From the NCBI RefSeq assembly GCF_012396315.1, contig NZ_JAAXPF010000013.1, positions 1-41,906 on the forward strand: DNA of 41,906 nt. The letters are read 5' to 3'. The translations under genes were made by a program, and so were the position numbers. Below, piece after piece: positions 25,424 through 34,600 of this stretch (positions within the stretch are counted from its first letter, which is position 1; each line of letters opens with the position of its first letter). Source of the DNA: Corynebacterium mucifaciens (GTDB lineage Bacteria; Actinomycetota; Actinomycetes; Mycobacteriales; Mycobacteriaceae). The notes beneath the pieces were generated by a model that was given only the letters and a program-made list of their open reading frames with translations, had not been told where the DNA came from and ran no database searches.

Positions 25424-25559
25424 ATCCTTTCTGTGCGTGGGTACCGGGGGCCGTGTTGCCCTCTCGGTGGGTTTGACCGAACTGTTGTTCTCCGCTCGAT
25501 CTACCTCCTATTTTACCCATCTGCGGGTTGGGCACAACCGCCAACCCCCGGAAGGGGGG
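25424..25559 (-). promoter_or_regulatory. Duplicated promoter-leader, copy A
   Basis: This 136-base stretch aligns without gaps to 27954-28089, with about 17 mismatches by eye. On the minus strand it holds -35 TTGTGC (25532-25537), a 16-base spacer, -10 TAAAAT (25510-25515) and a leader of about 85-90 bases. The first 49 bases upstream of the ribosome binding site (25424-25472) are identical in both copies. A GGTTG-TGCC-CAACC inverted repeat (25526-25539) overlaps the -35 box and is a likely operator. Confidence 0.75.
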
Positions 25560-25694
25560 AGGGTATCTATAGCCACTGGCTGAAGCGGGTTTGTTGCGAC
25601 TGGATGGAGGTGCTGCGCCTCCTATTTAGCGCCTGCTGCACCTAATGCCGGGTATGGACTGGCGGTAGACCTATGGCGCGCTAGATTCATCCCC

Positions 25695-25723
25695 TTACCC
25701 CGCAAGTGGTCCACACATATAAT
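25695..25723 (+). promoter_or_regulatory. Promoter of the 25766 gene
   Basis: A consensus -10 box TATAAT (25718-25723) lies 17 bases after a weak TTACCC (25695-25700). It sits 42 bases before ATG 25766, which has an AAGAAGG ribosome binding site. Confidence 0.6.
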
Positions 25724-25765
25724 TGACACCGAACGGATCCATTCGATCTCAAGAAGGCGGTTCCG

Positions 25766-26143
25766 ATGACGAATAATCCAAATGTCCCAACCGAGACCAA
25801 CCCCGTCGTGAAGGTGGACGGGGAATTGCGCAGCGTCTACCTTCCCCCCCACAGCACCGACTCCGGCATGGCGGCAATGAAGGAGCTTGGGGATTACGGT
25901 CAGGCAGTAGTGAAGATCGTTGCCCACGGCGGACCCAACGGTGACCGCGGACTGTATTGGACCGAGGGCCAACGGCTACACGTCCCGGACGGAACGGTGG
26001 TTGCACACAGCCTTGCCGAGGCCGCTCAGCTCGTGAAGCATCTCGGTTGGAGCACGGGCCGCTTCATCGTCTGGCAGAAGATTGATCAGCACGATCCTGT
26101 CAAAGCTCTTGTTGATGCCAGCAAGGAACTTGGCTTCATCTAA
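25766..26143 (+). CDS. Small soluble protein of unknown function
   Basis: A 125-residue protein with its own consensus -10 box and ribosome binding site. It is an alpha/beta protein with segments VVKIVAHGGPNGDRGLYW and GRFIVWQKIDQHDPV. Nothing suggests membrane localisation. It stands alone on the plus strand between two minus-strand groups. I do not recognise a family. Confidence 0.7.
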   Translation: MTNNPNVPTETNPVVKVDGELRSVYLPPHSTDSGMAAMKELGDYGQAVVKIVAHGGPNGDRGLYWTEGQRLHVPDGTVVAHSLAEAAQLVKHLGWSTGRFIVWQKIDQHDPVKALVDASKELGFI

Positions 26144-26176
26144 AAAAGATTCTCTTCGTCTCTTTACCGCCGGCGC

Positions 26177-26716
26177 TTACCCGGTCTCACTGACCAAGCG
26201 CCTGTAGCGTTCCCACGCTTTGCGCTGCCCTTTGCCGACCTCGACTAGACAGGCAAACAGTTCGTCCTCGGGGGCTTCGGTGGCGATGTGACCCAGGTGA
26301 GCCACCATGCGTTGGAATTGGCGACGGTAACTTTTGGAGGCCACCTGGTGCGCGTAGTCCGTCACCGCGAGATCGTTAGCCTGAAGGCCGATAAGGGTCA
26401 TCATCATCTCGGTGGCGTCGCGTTGTGACATTCCCTCTTTGGTGCCCTTGGACGTGAGCGCAGTGATAACGCTGGCAGAGTCGCACGGCTTTGATTTCTG
26501 CGCCCGCTCGCAGAGCACTCGGTAGACCTTGGCGTACATAGGGCGGTAAAAGTCCTCGGCTACCAACGTTTGCGCGACAGCGTTGGCAGCGGTGTGGTGT
26601 CCTCGCTCTCCGGCCCACAAGAGCGCGGAGAGCAGGAGCGCTTCGGAGTCGTAGCGGGGGTCGTAACCGCCGGCGTCCGGGGCGTCGATGTCCGGGGTGT
26701 CATCAGGCGTGGTCAT
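26177..26716 (-). CDS. Stand-alone DnaB N-terminal-domain protein
   Basis: A 179-residue protein. Residues about 20-130 follow the DnaB replicative helicase N-terminal domain: SEALLLSALLW, then VAEDFYRPMYAKVYRVLCE, then ITALTSKG and a final YAHQVASKSYRRQF. The RecA-like ATPase domain is absent and the protein simply ends about 40 residues later, so this is not a helicase. It could interact with host DnaB or primase to recruit or block them. The start overlaps the stop of the SSB-like gene by four bases (ATGA), so the two are coupled. Confidence 0.82.
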   Translation of the reverse strand: MTTPDDTPDIDAPDAGGYDPRYDSEALLLSALLWAGERGHHTAANAVAQTLVAEDFYRPMYAKVYRVLCERAQKSKPCDSASVITALTSKGTKEGMSQRDATEMMMTLIGLQANDLAVTDYAHQVASKSYRRQFQRMVAHLGHIATEAPEDELFACLVEVGKGQRKAWERYRRLVSETG

Positions 26717-27057
26717 GACCTATCCCCCACCGCGGGGGCTATGTCCATGCCCCACACTTTGATAACAGCAGAGGTGCGTGCGATTTCGTCTATCTCCCAC
26801 ACCATCTGAATGGTCGATTCGTCGGCTGTGATGACCACGGGATCACCGGGAGCGTAGTCCTCAACGATGTGCGTGGCCAGCATGTCAGTTTCGGTGTTCT
26901 GGAACGTGACGCGGAAGAACGTTGGCTTGCCGCGGGTGCGTTTCTTGACTCCCACACCGACGATTCCCAGCCCCTTGCCCTCCTTCTTGCCGCGCTCGGT
27001 GCGGGCGGCGTGCTCTGCGGGCGTGGGCAACTCGGTGATGACTCCCTCGATGATCAT
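26713..27057 (-). CDS. SSB-like OB-fold protein
   Basis: A 114-residue protein from ATG 27057 with AGGAAGAG upstream. It begins MIIEGVITELPTP and ends with FFRVTFQNTETDMLATHIVEDYAPGD, PVVITADES and VWEIDEIARTSAVIKVWGMDIA. The order of strands and the terminal EIDEIA stretch resemble single-stranded DNA-binding proteins, but it lacks the long acidic-tipped tail. It probably binds single strands during replication or after transfer. It overlaps its neighbours on both sides, so all three are translationally coupled. Confidence 0.68.
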   Translation of the reverse strand: MIIEGVITELPTPAEHAARTERGKKEGKGLGIVGVGVKKRTRGKPTFFRVTFQNTETDMLATHIVEDYAPGDPVVITADESTIQMVWEIDEIARTSAVIKVWGMDIAPAVGDRS

Positions 27058-27365
27058 TTCTCTTCCTCCATGTAAATGGGTGAGCCCGTGGGATAATCCC
27101 CCCGCAGGACTCCTTTCAGTGAGCGCCCGATCATATCCCCTGCGGTCTCCGGCCCCCCGAGATGTGCCGTCCTGGCGATCATGTCCCTCACCTCCTGGTC
27201 GGTGGCAACCCACCCGCGCACAAAGCTGGCGAGTGCGTCCTGGATGCTGAGGCCGGCAGCTGCTAGCCGCTTGCAGAACTCATCGGCCTCATCCACAGAA
27301 AGACGGAAACGGACCACGCGGAATTGTTGCTCGTATTCCTCGCGCTGCTGCGGTGTCAGTGGCAT
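27054..27365 (-). CDS. RHH-like small protein
   Basis: A 103-residue protein with AGGAGGCTTAGA upstream. Residues about 15-50 (FRVVRFRLSVDEADEFCKRLAAAGLSIQDALASFVRGW) have the strand-helix-helix pattern of ribbon-helix-helix proteins. A helical tail of about 50 residues follows. It could regulate its own operon. The stop overlaps the SSB-like start. Confidence 0.62.
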   Translation of the reverse strand: MPLTPQQREEYEQQFRVVRFRLSVDEADEFCKRLAAAGLSIQDALASFVRGWVATDQEVRDMIARTAHLGGPETAGDMIGRSLKGVLRGDYPTGSPIYMEEEK

Positions 27366-27391
27366 TCTTCTAAGCCTCCTTGGATCAAGCG

Positions 27392-27604
27392 TTAGCGTGC
27401 CAGCGCGGCAAGCCTGTCGGGTCGAAAACCGCTGAACGGTGGAGCATTATCCGGAACGACGATCGGCGCTTGAGTAAAACCGAGGGCGGCCACATCCTCG
27501 GGAAGCTCGGCGGCGTCACACACCATAAAGGAAAGTCCTAGCGCCTCCGCGCGCTTGATAGTCGCCTTACACTGCACGCACTTGTCCTTGCTGTAGATAA
27601 TCAT
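27392..27604 (-). CDS. nrdH: NrdH/glutaredoxin-like redoxin
   Basis: A 70-residue thioredoxin-fold protein with the redox motif CVQC (Cys9, Cys12) right after strand one (MIIYSKDKC). It ends with QAPIVV and FSGFRPDRLAAL, matching the NrdH pattern with cis-Pro and the WSGFRPD-like tail. NrdH donates electrons to class Ib ribonucleotide reductase. A plasmid copy beside replication-type genes may raise dNTP supply during replication or establishment. It is slightly shorter than typical NrdH (about 75-80). Confidence 0.85.
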   Translation of the reverse strand: MIIYSKDKCVQCKATIKRAEALGLSFMVCDAAELPEDVAALGFTQAPIVVPDNAPPFSGFRPDRLAALAR

Positions 27605-27680
27605 CGTTCATTGTCTCCCTTGTTGACCTGGTGATGCGCGTGATTTCCGGGGAATGCGCGCCCCTCCCCACCCCTGTCGG

Positions 27681-27944
27681 CTACTCCACGGTGACCATCA
27701 CGGAGACCGGAAGCTGCCCGTCCTCACCGGGTGCGAGGAGCAGATCGTAGGGCAGTAGGAGGGTGCCGTAGCCCACGGCCGCGGCCATGTGGCGCTGCAC
27801 CACCTCGTCGTTCCCCCACCTGTGATCGACAGCGAGGGAATGTTGCGCCCATTTCCAAGCGGCTTCCGCGCTCGTGAAGCCCCCCTCCGCGAAGTGGAGG
27901 GAACCAGTTGCCGGGTTGAAGAAGTCGAAACGGTAGGTAGCCAT
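27681..27944 (-). CDS. Small protein of unknown function, first gene of the NrdH operon
   Basis: An 87-residue protein. It begins with a strand (TYRFDFFNPATGSLHFAEGGF), then a helix with Trp residues (SAEAAWKWAQHSLAVDHRW), and ends with two hydrophobic strands. No catalytic motif. The duplicated promoter-leader lies just upstream, so this is the leading gene of the leftward operon 27944-26177. Confidence 0.7.
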   Translation of the reverse strand: MATYRFDFFNPATGSLHFAEGGFTSAEAAWKWAQHSLAVDHRWGNDEVVQRHMAAAVGYGTLLLPYDLLLAPGEDGQLPVSVMVTVE

Positions 27945-27953
27945 GATGCGGCC

Positions 27954-28089
27954 ATCCTTTCTGTGCGTGGGTACCGGGGGCCGTGTTGCCCTCTCGGTGG
28001 GTCCGACCGAACTCTCTTACTTTGCTCGATCTACCTGCTAGTTTACCCCGTTTCGGGTTGGGCACAACCCGCCACCCCCGGAAGGGGGG
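27954..28089 (-). promoter_or_regulatory. Duplicated promoter-leader, copy B
   Basis: The gap-free counterpart of 25424-25559. On the minus strand: -35 TTGTGC (28062-28067), 16-base spacer, -10 TAAACT (28040-28045), a leader of about 90 bases, and AAAGGAT before ATG 27944. The operator-like inverted repeat is at 28056-28069. The differences cluster between the -10 box and the identical 49-base block, and in the promoter spacer. Confidence 0.75.
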
Positions 28090-28111
28090 CCGTTCCGTAT
28101 GTGCCGGCAGC

Positions 28112-28424
28112 CAGGCGGGTCCACTGGCGCAGCCAAAGCCAGGACTACGGCGCCCCACCGTTCATACGCTAATGCGGTCACGCACGCACTCATGCACGCA
28201 GGCGTGCAGGCACGCACTCATGAACGCATGCGTGCACGCGTTCACTCGCGTTCCTCACTCCCGTCAGGCGGGTCCACTGGCGCAGCCAAAGCCAGAACTA
28301 CGGCGCCCCACCGTTCATACGCTAATGCGGCCACGCACGCACTCATGAACGCATGCGTGCACGCGTTCACTCGCGTCCCTCACTCCAGTCAGGCGGGTCC
28401 ACTGGCGCAGCCAAAGCCAGGACT
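28112..28424. repeat. Tandem long repeats with 28-base iterons
   Basis: Two near-identical long units (28112-28264 and 28265-28389) and a truncated third (28390-28424) each begin CAGGCGGGTCCACTGGCGCA. The first unit is longer because a 28-base element starting GCACGCACTCATG is present twice; the second unit has it once. The element contains ATGAACGCATGC (28220-28231 and 28345-28356), which recurs at 36453-36464 at the end of rep next to the parA promoter. Candidate origin or centromere. Confidence 0.8.
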
Positions 28425-28606
28425 TTGGCGAGTGACAGACTGTCTGCTGACCTCTCCCTCCGTGGCCACTGCCGCACCACTCTGTAGCCGCAACCATTCC
28501 CATCCACGCGACGCCACCGCCGCAACCCACGCTCACGTCCCTGCCTCATCGAAAGCAAGCGGGCGCAGCCCGCGCGGTAGCCCAAAGGAGCGCCAGCGAC
28601 TGCGGG
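28425..28606. other. Non-coding stretch after the iterons
   Basis: No convincing gene; plus-strand frames open here run through the repeats and look fortuitous. There is a GCGGGC-GCA-GCCCGC hairpin near 28559-28573. With the adjacent iterons this may be part of an origin or partition locus. Confidence 0.4.
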
Positions 28607-28640
28607 AGAAAAAGACCCCCACCCAGCAGGGGTAGGGGTC
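28607..28640 (-). terminator. Terminator of the methylase-helicase gene
   Basis: Read leftward, GACCCC(T)ACCC pairs with GGGT(G)GGGGTC (28614-28640, one mismatch, 5-base loop). It is followed by a T-run (28608-28613 complement), 19 bases after the stop at 28659. Confidence 0.85.
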
Positions 28641-28658
28641 ACACGTACGGCAGGTTGC

Positions 28659-31600
28659 CTATTCCAGTTCCTCACCTCGCGCTTGCGTGTTTTCGTTGAA
28701 ATTGTGTTGCTGCCCGCTGGCGTCCTGGATATTTGTCTCGTGGACGGACGTGTCGATTCGCCCTCCGAAGGATTCCAAGAACGACCCCCCGCCGGTGGGG
28801 GAGGTCTGCTCCGCCTCGTCGAAGTCAAAACTGCCGGTCTTGGGCCGTTCCATAACTGCGACACTGCCGCGGTTGTCCCACGCCTCAGCCTGCTCCTCGG
28901 CTGTGCCGTCTACCTTCACGATGGGTTCGCCCTCCGGGTGGTAGGTGATTCCCTCCTCGATCATGTGCCGGGTCGGGTTGAGCTCCAGGCTGTAACCGGG
29001 GGAACGTCCCTTTTCTTCCAGGCGCATCATATAGGCGAGTTGGGCACGTTTTTCCCCATCCGAGTGGTTGAACTCGCGGATGCGGTTTTTCACTCCTGCC
29101 AGCTCGGCGCTCTTTTCTTCCAGTTCGGCCTGCTGCGGAAAGTCGCCAAGATCGTCGCTGTTTTCCAATCGGTCGATTTCGCGGCGCACCTTATCCATGT
29201 CTTTCTCCGCCCGGTCGTAGTTGCTGACCACGGCGTTAACGGAGGACTCCATGCGAGTGAGGAAACCAGAGCGTGACTGTGGCAGGTTGGCGTCCTCCTC
29301 GGCGGTGCGCACTTGCTCGTCTCGGATGAGGTTGTCCGGGATGGATTTCGGGTGCTGCCCTGCAGGACTGCTGATAAACATGGCGGAGTTCGCGTAACTG
29401 TAATGGGCGTAGAGAGGCACTCCGCCGATTTGACCGATGTGGCGCTTGTCGGTGCTGCGGTCACGGGATACGGCGGCAAGCTGCGCCGTCATGGCCTCGG
29501 TGGCCTCCTTGCGGTCGGTGTAGGTGACCCCTCCAAACGTCCACGTTTTTTCGGCGCTATCGGTCTCGAGCCATTTTTTAGCGGCGGGGATCAGCGGTTT
29601 CAGCGTTTCCCGCTGCTGTTCGATTCGCGGTAGCTCCTTCTTGTTGTAGCGCAGGTAGAACTCTGCCGACTCCTTTTGAGCGACATGCTCAGTCTTGCGC
29701 GATTGCAGTTCTTCGACCTCGCGGGTCAGCACGATCTCGCGCTCGAAATCGGGGTTGCCGGTCGCCAGCGACTTGTTGCGCGCGAGGACGTCGCTCTCGT
29801 TGTCCTCTACGTTTAGCTCATTGGCACCGGGCCGGCCCTGGTAAATCTGCTGGATGAAGTCCTGCTTGTATTTCAGGGTGGACCAGGCGTGGCCGTCCGC
29901 TGTTCCTGCGGCGATGTAGTGGTAGACCCGCACGTCCTGGTTCTGGTTGCCTTGGCGGATGATTCGACCGTCGCGTTGCTCCATGTCTGCAGGTCGCCAC
30001 GGCACGTCAATATGGTGCAATGCCACCGCGCGTGTCTGGATGTTCGCGCCAGTCGACAATTTCGCGGTGTTGCCGATGATCACATCAACCTTGCCGTTGT
30101 TGCAGTCATCGAAGAGTTGGAGTTTTCGGTCGTCCCATTCATGGATGAATCGGATGCGGCTTTCATCCATGCCGCGCTCCACGAGTTCCTGGCGCAGCGC
30201 TTCGTAAATAGTGAATTTGCCGGGGTCGCTGGAAGGCACGCCCTTGTCACAGAAGACGATTTGGAGACCGCCCGGGTTGGGGGATTCCTCCCCGAACTGC
30301 GTGAGATAGGTGTTGTCGCGGTTGGCCTCCCACTCGGTGGTGATCTGGTCTGCCACGGCTTTCAGTCGCCCGGTGCCAGGTTCTGCGTCCAGTCCTGCCA
30401 GACGCGGGTCGAGAGTGGCGGCTTTGCCGTCGTTGATGAGTTTCAGGGCGTTGTCGATACGCGAGTCGACGCGCGGCAACTGCTCCTCGCGCCACATCAG
30501 GTCGCGGCTGAGGTCTTTCACCTCGTCCCCGGGGTCAAAGGTGACAACGGTTGGCGCACCGTTGTCTAACTGCGGCAGTTTCGCCGGAATTTGGCTGCGA
30601 TCCACGTAATCCATGAACGGCGAGTTCATCTGGGTGATCTCGCGGACGTTGACGTACCTGGCGATTCGGGTTTTTTCCTTAATTCGCCCGCCTGCGCTGA
30701 AGTCGAGGCTGGTTACCGCCTCGGTGAAGTTCTTTCCCCACGCGTTGACGCCTGCGATAGCACCCTCTTGGAGAAGGTCGGGGCGCAGGTAGTGCTGCAT
30801 GACCCACAACTCCGCGATGGAGTTGGTGATGGGTGTGCCGGTGGCGAACGTGACTACAGGCGCGCCGACGCGCTTCTGACCACGCAGCCACTCGATCTTC
30901 ATGTCCATGTCGGTGGACTTCGCCGCGCCCTCGTGCGCCAGTTCGCGCAGCGGAGACACTCGCCCAAGGTTCTTGTACCCGTGGGCCTCATCGACGATGA
31001 GGTAGTCGATGCCGGTCTGGTCGAAGGTGATCCCGACATCCGTTCCTGCCGCTTCGCGCTTCTTTGCATGCTGGTTTTCCATGCGCTGGAGCGTCTTCTG
31101 GATATCTTTAACCGTGCGCTTGTGGTCGGGGCCGGCATCTTCTAGCGATTGCAGATCGTCACGCAGTTCCGCCATCTTCGTCTCCAGGTAATCTGCCTCG
31201 ATCTCAGGGTCGAGGCCCATCAGGGTGAAGACGGATTCGGGGATGACCACTAGGTCCCAGTCGTTAGTTGCGGCCTGTGCAGCGAACATTTGCCGCCCAT
31301 CACCGTTTTTGCCACCGCCGATAGCGGAGGCACCCGAAAGGACGCGCGCTCCGGGATACCATTGGTTAGCCTCGCGGGCGATCTGTTCGACCAGGTGGTT
31401 GGGCACGACCAGGGCAGGCTTGTTGACCTTGCCGAGGCGTTTGAGCTCCATTGCCCCCATGACCATCGAGCCGGTCTTTCCCGCACCCACAACGTGGTTG
31501 AGCAGCACACCTGGCTCGTGAATCATCCTCTCGACGGCGTTGCGCTGGTAGGGATACGGAGTGTATCCCTCCGACATGCCGGGGAATTCGCGGGTGCTGC

Positions 31601-34600
31601 CGTCGTAGACGGGTGCAACGACGTTGTTGAACTGGTCGTTGTAAGCGTCGATCAGGCGCTCGTAGCGAGCGGGGTCCTCTCTGGTCCACTGGCGAAAGTG
31701 CTCCGTCATTTCGCGCGCCTTGCGTCCTGCCGCCTGGGTGGCCTCGGGGTAGAGGACCGTGGCATTCTCAGGGTTGGGGACTCCGAGTTGCACACGGGCT
31801 TCCAACGAGTAGTTCAGAACTGGGGCCGATGAATTCATGGCGTGGCGCAGCGCGTCGGCGGCGGGGAAGACCACCGAATCATATCCGCGGTGGGCAATGC
31901 CGTGGTGGGATAGCCCCTGCATTTGCGGGTTACGTGAGCGGAAGTTGTATTCGCCTCGCGCGTTTGCTGCGGCAAGGCCGTAGCGGATGTCCGCCTCACC
32001 TTTCTGCCACCACGTCTTTGGCAGCGACACAGACCACTTGTCAGCCACATTCTTGACGTCGATTTGGTCACGTTTATTGTCGGTGATCTGCAGCGTTTCG
32101 GCAATGAAGTCCACGTAGATGTCGTTCGGAATCCACGTCGCACCGAGGTTCATGGTGATGCCCTCAGTGATGCGCTCGGGTTGCACTTCGCGCAGCGCTT
32201 CCCGGTTGGCGACAAACCGATCATCGGTGGAGGCCAGTTCGTCGGCCATCCGCAGTTTCGTGCGGACGGCTCCGGAGAGATAGCGCTCGCGCGGAATCCA
32301 CTCCTCCGGTTCGAGTGGGTCGCGGAACGCCATCCCCTGTGCCTCCAATTCCTCGGCAACGCTGGCGGCGTCGTAACCATCGAGAAGGGCTGCGAGGTTG
32401 CCGGCGGTAAGTGCTTTACCGGAGCCCTCCACGATGTCGAGGGCGTCGGTGAGGGAGTCTGCGGTGTCGAGCTCGACCACGGTGCGAATTGGGTTCGTGG
32501 TGAACAGCGGTCCTTTCGCCGCCTCCTTGGTGTCCTGGTTGTAGCGCTCCAGGGCATAAACGGCGTTCATAAACGGGTCGGAGGCAATGGCTCCTTCCAG
32601 GTGGGGGCGCTTGTTTACCGGGGTGCTAGAGGTCTGCCGCGCTTGGTCCATGAGCTCGTCGTAGACCTCGGTAGGCAGATCCCCTTCGAAGGGCCGACCC
32701 TCAAGGCCGTTTTCGACTCGCCAGCCCTCTTCCAGTTTGGTGAAGGCTTTCTCTATCTGAGCGTCGGACTTCTTTGCTGGCTCCTTCACCTCGTGGAGGT
32801 TGATGGGTCCATGGGCTGCAACGTAAGCGTCGTACTGTTCGTTGAGAGTGCCCCGCAGTGCATGGATGTCGGCGGTGTTTTCATCCCGGCACGCGTTAAG
32901 CAGCGCGGTGGTCGTATCTCGCATGTCGACCAGACGCACCCACTGGTCGGCGTACTTTTTCACGTGCCGCACAGGCACCCCCTCAGTGGTGCCTGCGGAT
33001 GTGTGCTGCCTTTGGAAGAAGGCAAGGTTTTTGCCCTCACCCTCGTAGCGCAACGTGCCGACAACAGATCCCATCTCTGCGCGGGCGGTGTCGAGCAGGC
33101 CGGTGGTGTTTACCGCCTCGGCAACAGCGGTATCGGCGGTGAGGCCATATCCGTCAGCGACGGCTTGTTCAATGTCGGCGGTGAGGCGGGCGCGCACCTG
33201 CTCGGCCAGGGGAGTGGTGGTGTCAGCGTCGAAGGCCAGTTGTGCCCCGAAACGCCCGGTGGTGGCGCGCGGGGTGCCCAGGATGTTCTCGGGGTGTTCC
33301 GCGAAGAACTTGTTCATGCGGAAGGCCTGGCCGTCGACCTCCACCTCTGCGGTGGTCAGGAAGTCCTCGGTGCGCTCGGTGGGTTCTTGGCCGTCCTCGC
33401 GGACGCGAAAGACCAACACGTCGGTGGCGACCTGGGTCCCGGCGTTGGCGGAGAACGCGCCGTCTTTGCCGGAGGGGAGTCGCACGGCCGTAATGAAGTC
33501 GGCGCGGTCGGTGAGTGCTGCGCGCGGTCCATAACCGTCAGTGTTGCCTTTGGCGTCTGCGGTGCCTGTACTGCTGATAACGGCGACGTAACCGCCCGGC
33601 TTGGTCAGATCGATGGATTTAGAGATGACGTAATTGTGCAGGTTAAGACCGTGCGGGTTGCGTGCTGGGTCGTGGGGAACGACGTCAACGAACGGCACGT
33701 TGCCGATGGTGGCAGTGAATGTATCGTCAGGCAGGTCCGTGTGGGTGAAGTCCTCCGCCCTGATCTGCGCATCGGGGTGGAGCAGTGAGGCGATACGTGC
33801 GGTGGTGGGGTCAAGCTCGACCCCGACGGCATGGGTTCCCGCCGGGGCAGTAGACAAGAAGTTGCCCTTGCCGCACCCCGGCTCCAAAACGGTTCCCCCC
33901 TGGTAGCCGGCGCTTTCCAGCGCGCTCCAGATTGAGCGGGTCAGATCCTCATCGGTGAAAAACGCCGAGAGGACGGTGCGCTCTGCGCGGCGGTAGTCAC
34001 TGACGGACAGCAGGGTGCGCAAGTAGTCGCGCTCGCGGGCGTAGCGGGCGTCGCGCTCATCAAACACGTCCGCGAGCGCTCCCCACGACTGCCACTGTCC
34101 GAGGAGGCTGCGCTGCGAATCGGTGAGTGCGGATGGTTCAGTGTCCGCGCTAATGGAGGCGAGCTCCTCCAGGGCACGGATATTGCGCCCGATGGCGGTG
34201 GCGGGGTTTACCGGGAAGCGGCGATCCGCTTGTCCCAGTACCTCTCCGCGTCGGCGATCTGCGCCTTCAGCTCCGGATAGTCCGGGTGCTCGGGCCGGTT
34301 CGGCAGCTGCAGACCGAGAAACAGCCTCCGCTCGAACAGCGCGTCCGCCAGCAGCAGGAACCTCGGGGACTCGTCCTCCCACAGTTCCCACACCGCGTCC
34401 TGTGCCTCCTGGCTCGCCTGAATGTTCTCCGGGGCCTGCCACCACCCGTTCGGATCGCGCAGCGTCTGGTCGTGGGGAGTCTCCTCCTCGTCCTGCTCCG
34501 TCTGCCGTGCCACGATCTCCTGCGTCAGCGGCGCCAGGAACTCCTCCATTATTTGATCCGTTGCCAACTGCTTCGACTGGGCGATTAAGCTGCCCCGCTG

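Larger units (their letters stand above)
25416..25765. other. Intergenic region between divergent genes
   Basis: No gene is seen. It contains the duplicated leader and promoter of the DUF2786 gene (25424-25559) and the rightward promoter of the 25766 gene. The stretch 25561-25690 shows no structure I can interpret beyond a weak GGTGCTGC/GCTGCACC pairing. Confidence 0.5.

Noticed and set aside
25416..25544. N-terminal extension of the DUF2786 protein through its leader
   Set aside because: A related peptide can be read from the other leader copy, but there the frame is not fused to the downstream gene, and a promoter and ribosome binding site fit the shorter start. Conservation is better explained at the RNA/DNA level.
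27381..27400. Fourth copy of the CGTTAGC motif near the NrdH stop
   Set aside because: Only the first seven bases match and it lies at the end of a coding region inside an operon, so I treat it as chance.
28112..28424. CRISPR array
   Set aside because: Units are long (125-153 bases) and near-identical throughout, with no alternating unique spacers, and no cas genes are present.
28099..28635. 178-residue plus-strand open frame through the 28-kb repeats
   Set aside because: It reads through tandem repeats and a terminator, with His/Ala/Thr low complexity and no ribosome binding site; best explained as non-coding repeat DNA.
32064..33788. 574-residue plus-strand open frame antisense to the methylase-helicase
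   Set aside because: It mirrors the methyltransferase-domain coding sequence and has shadow-like composition (Gly/Val/Cys-rich) and no start signals.
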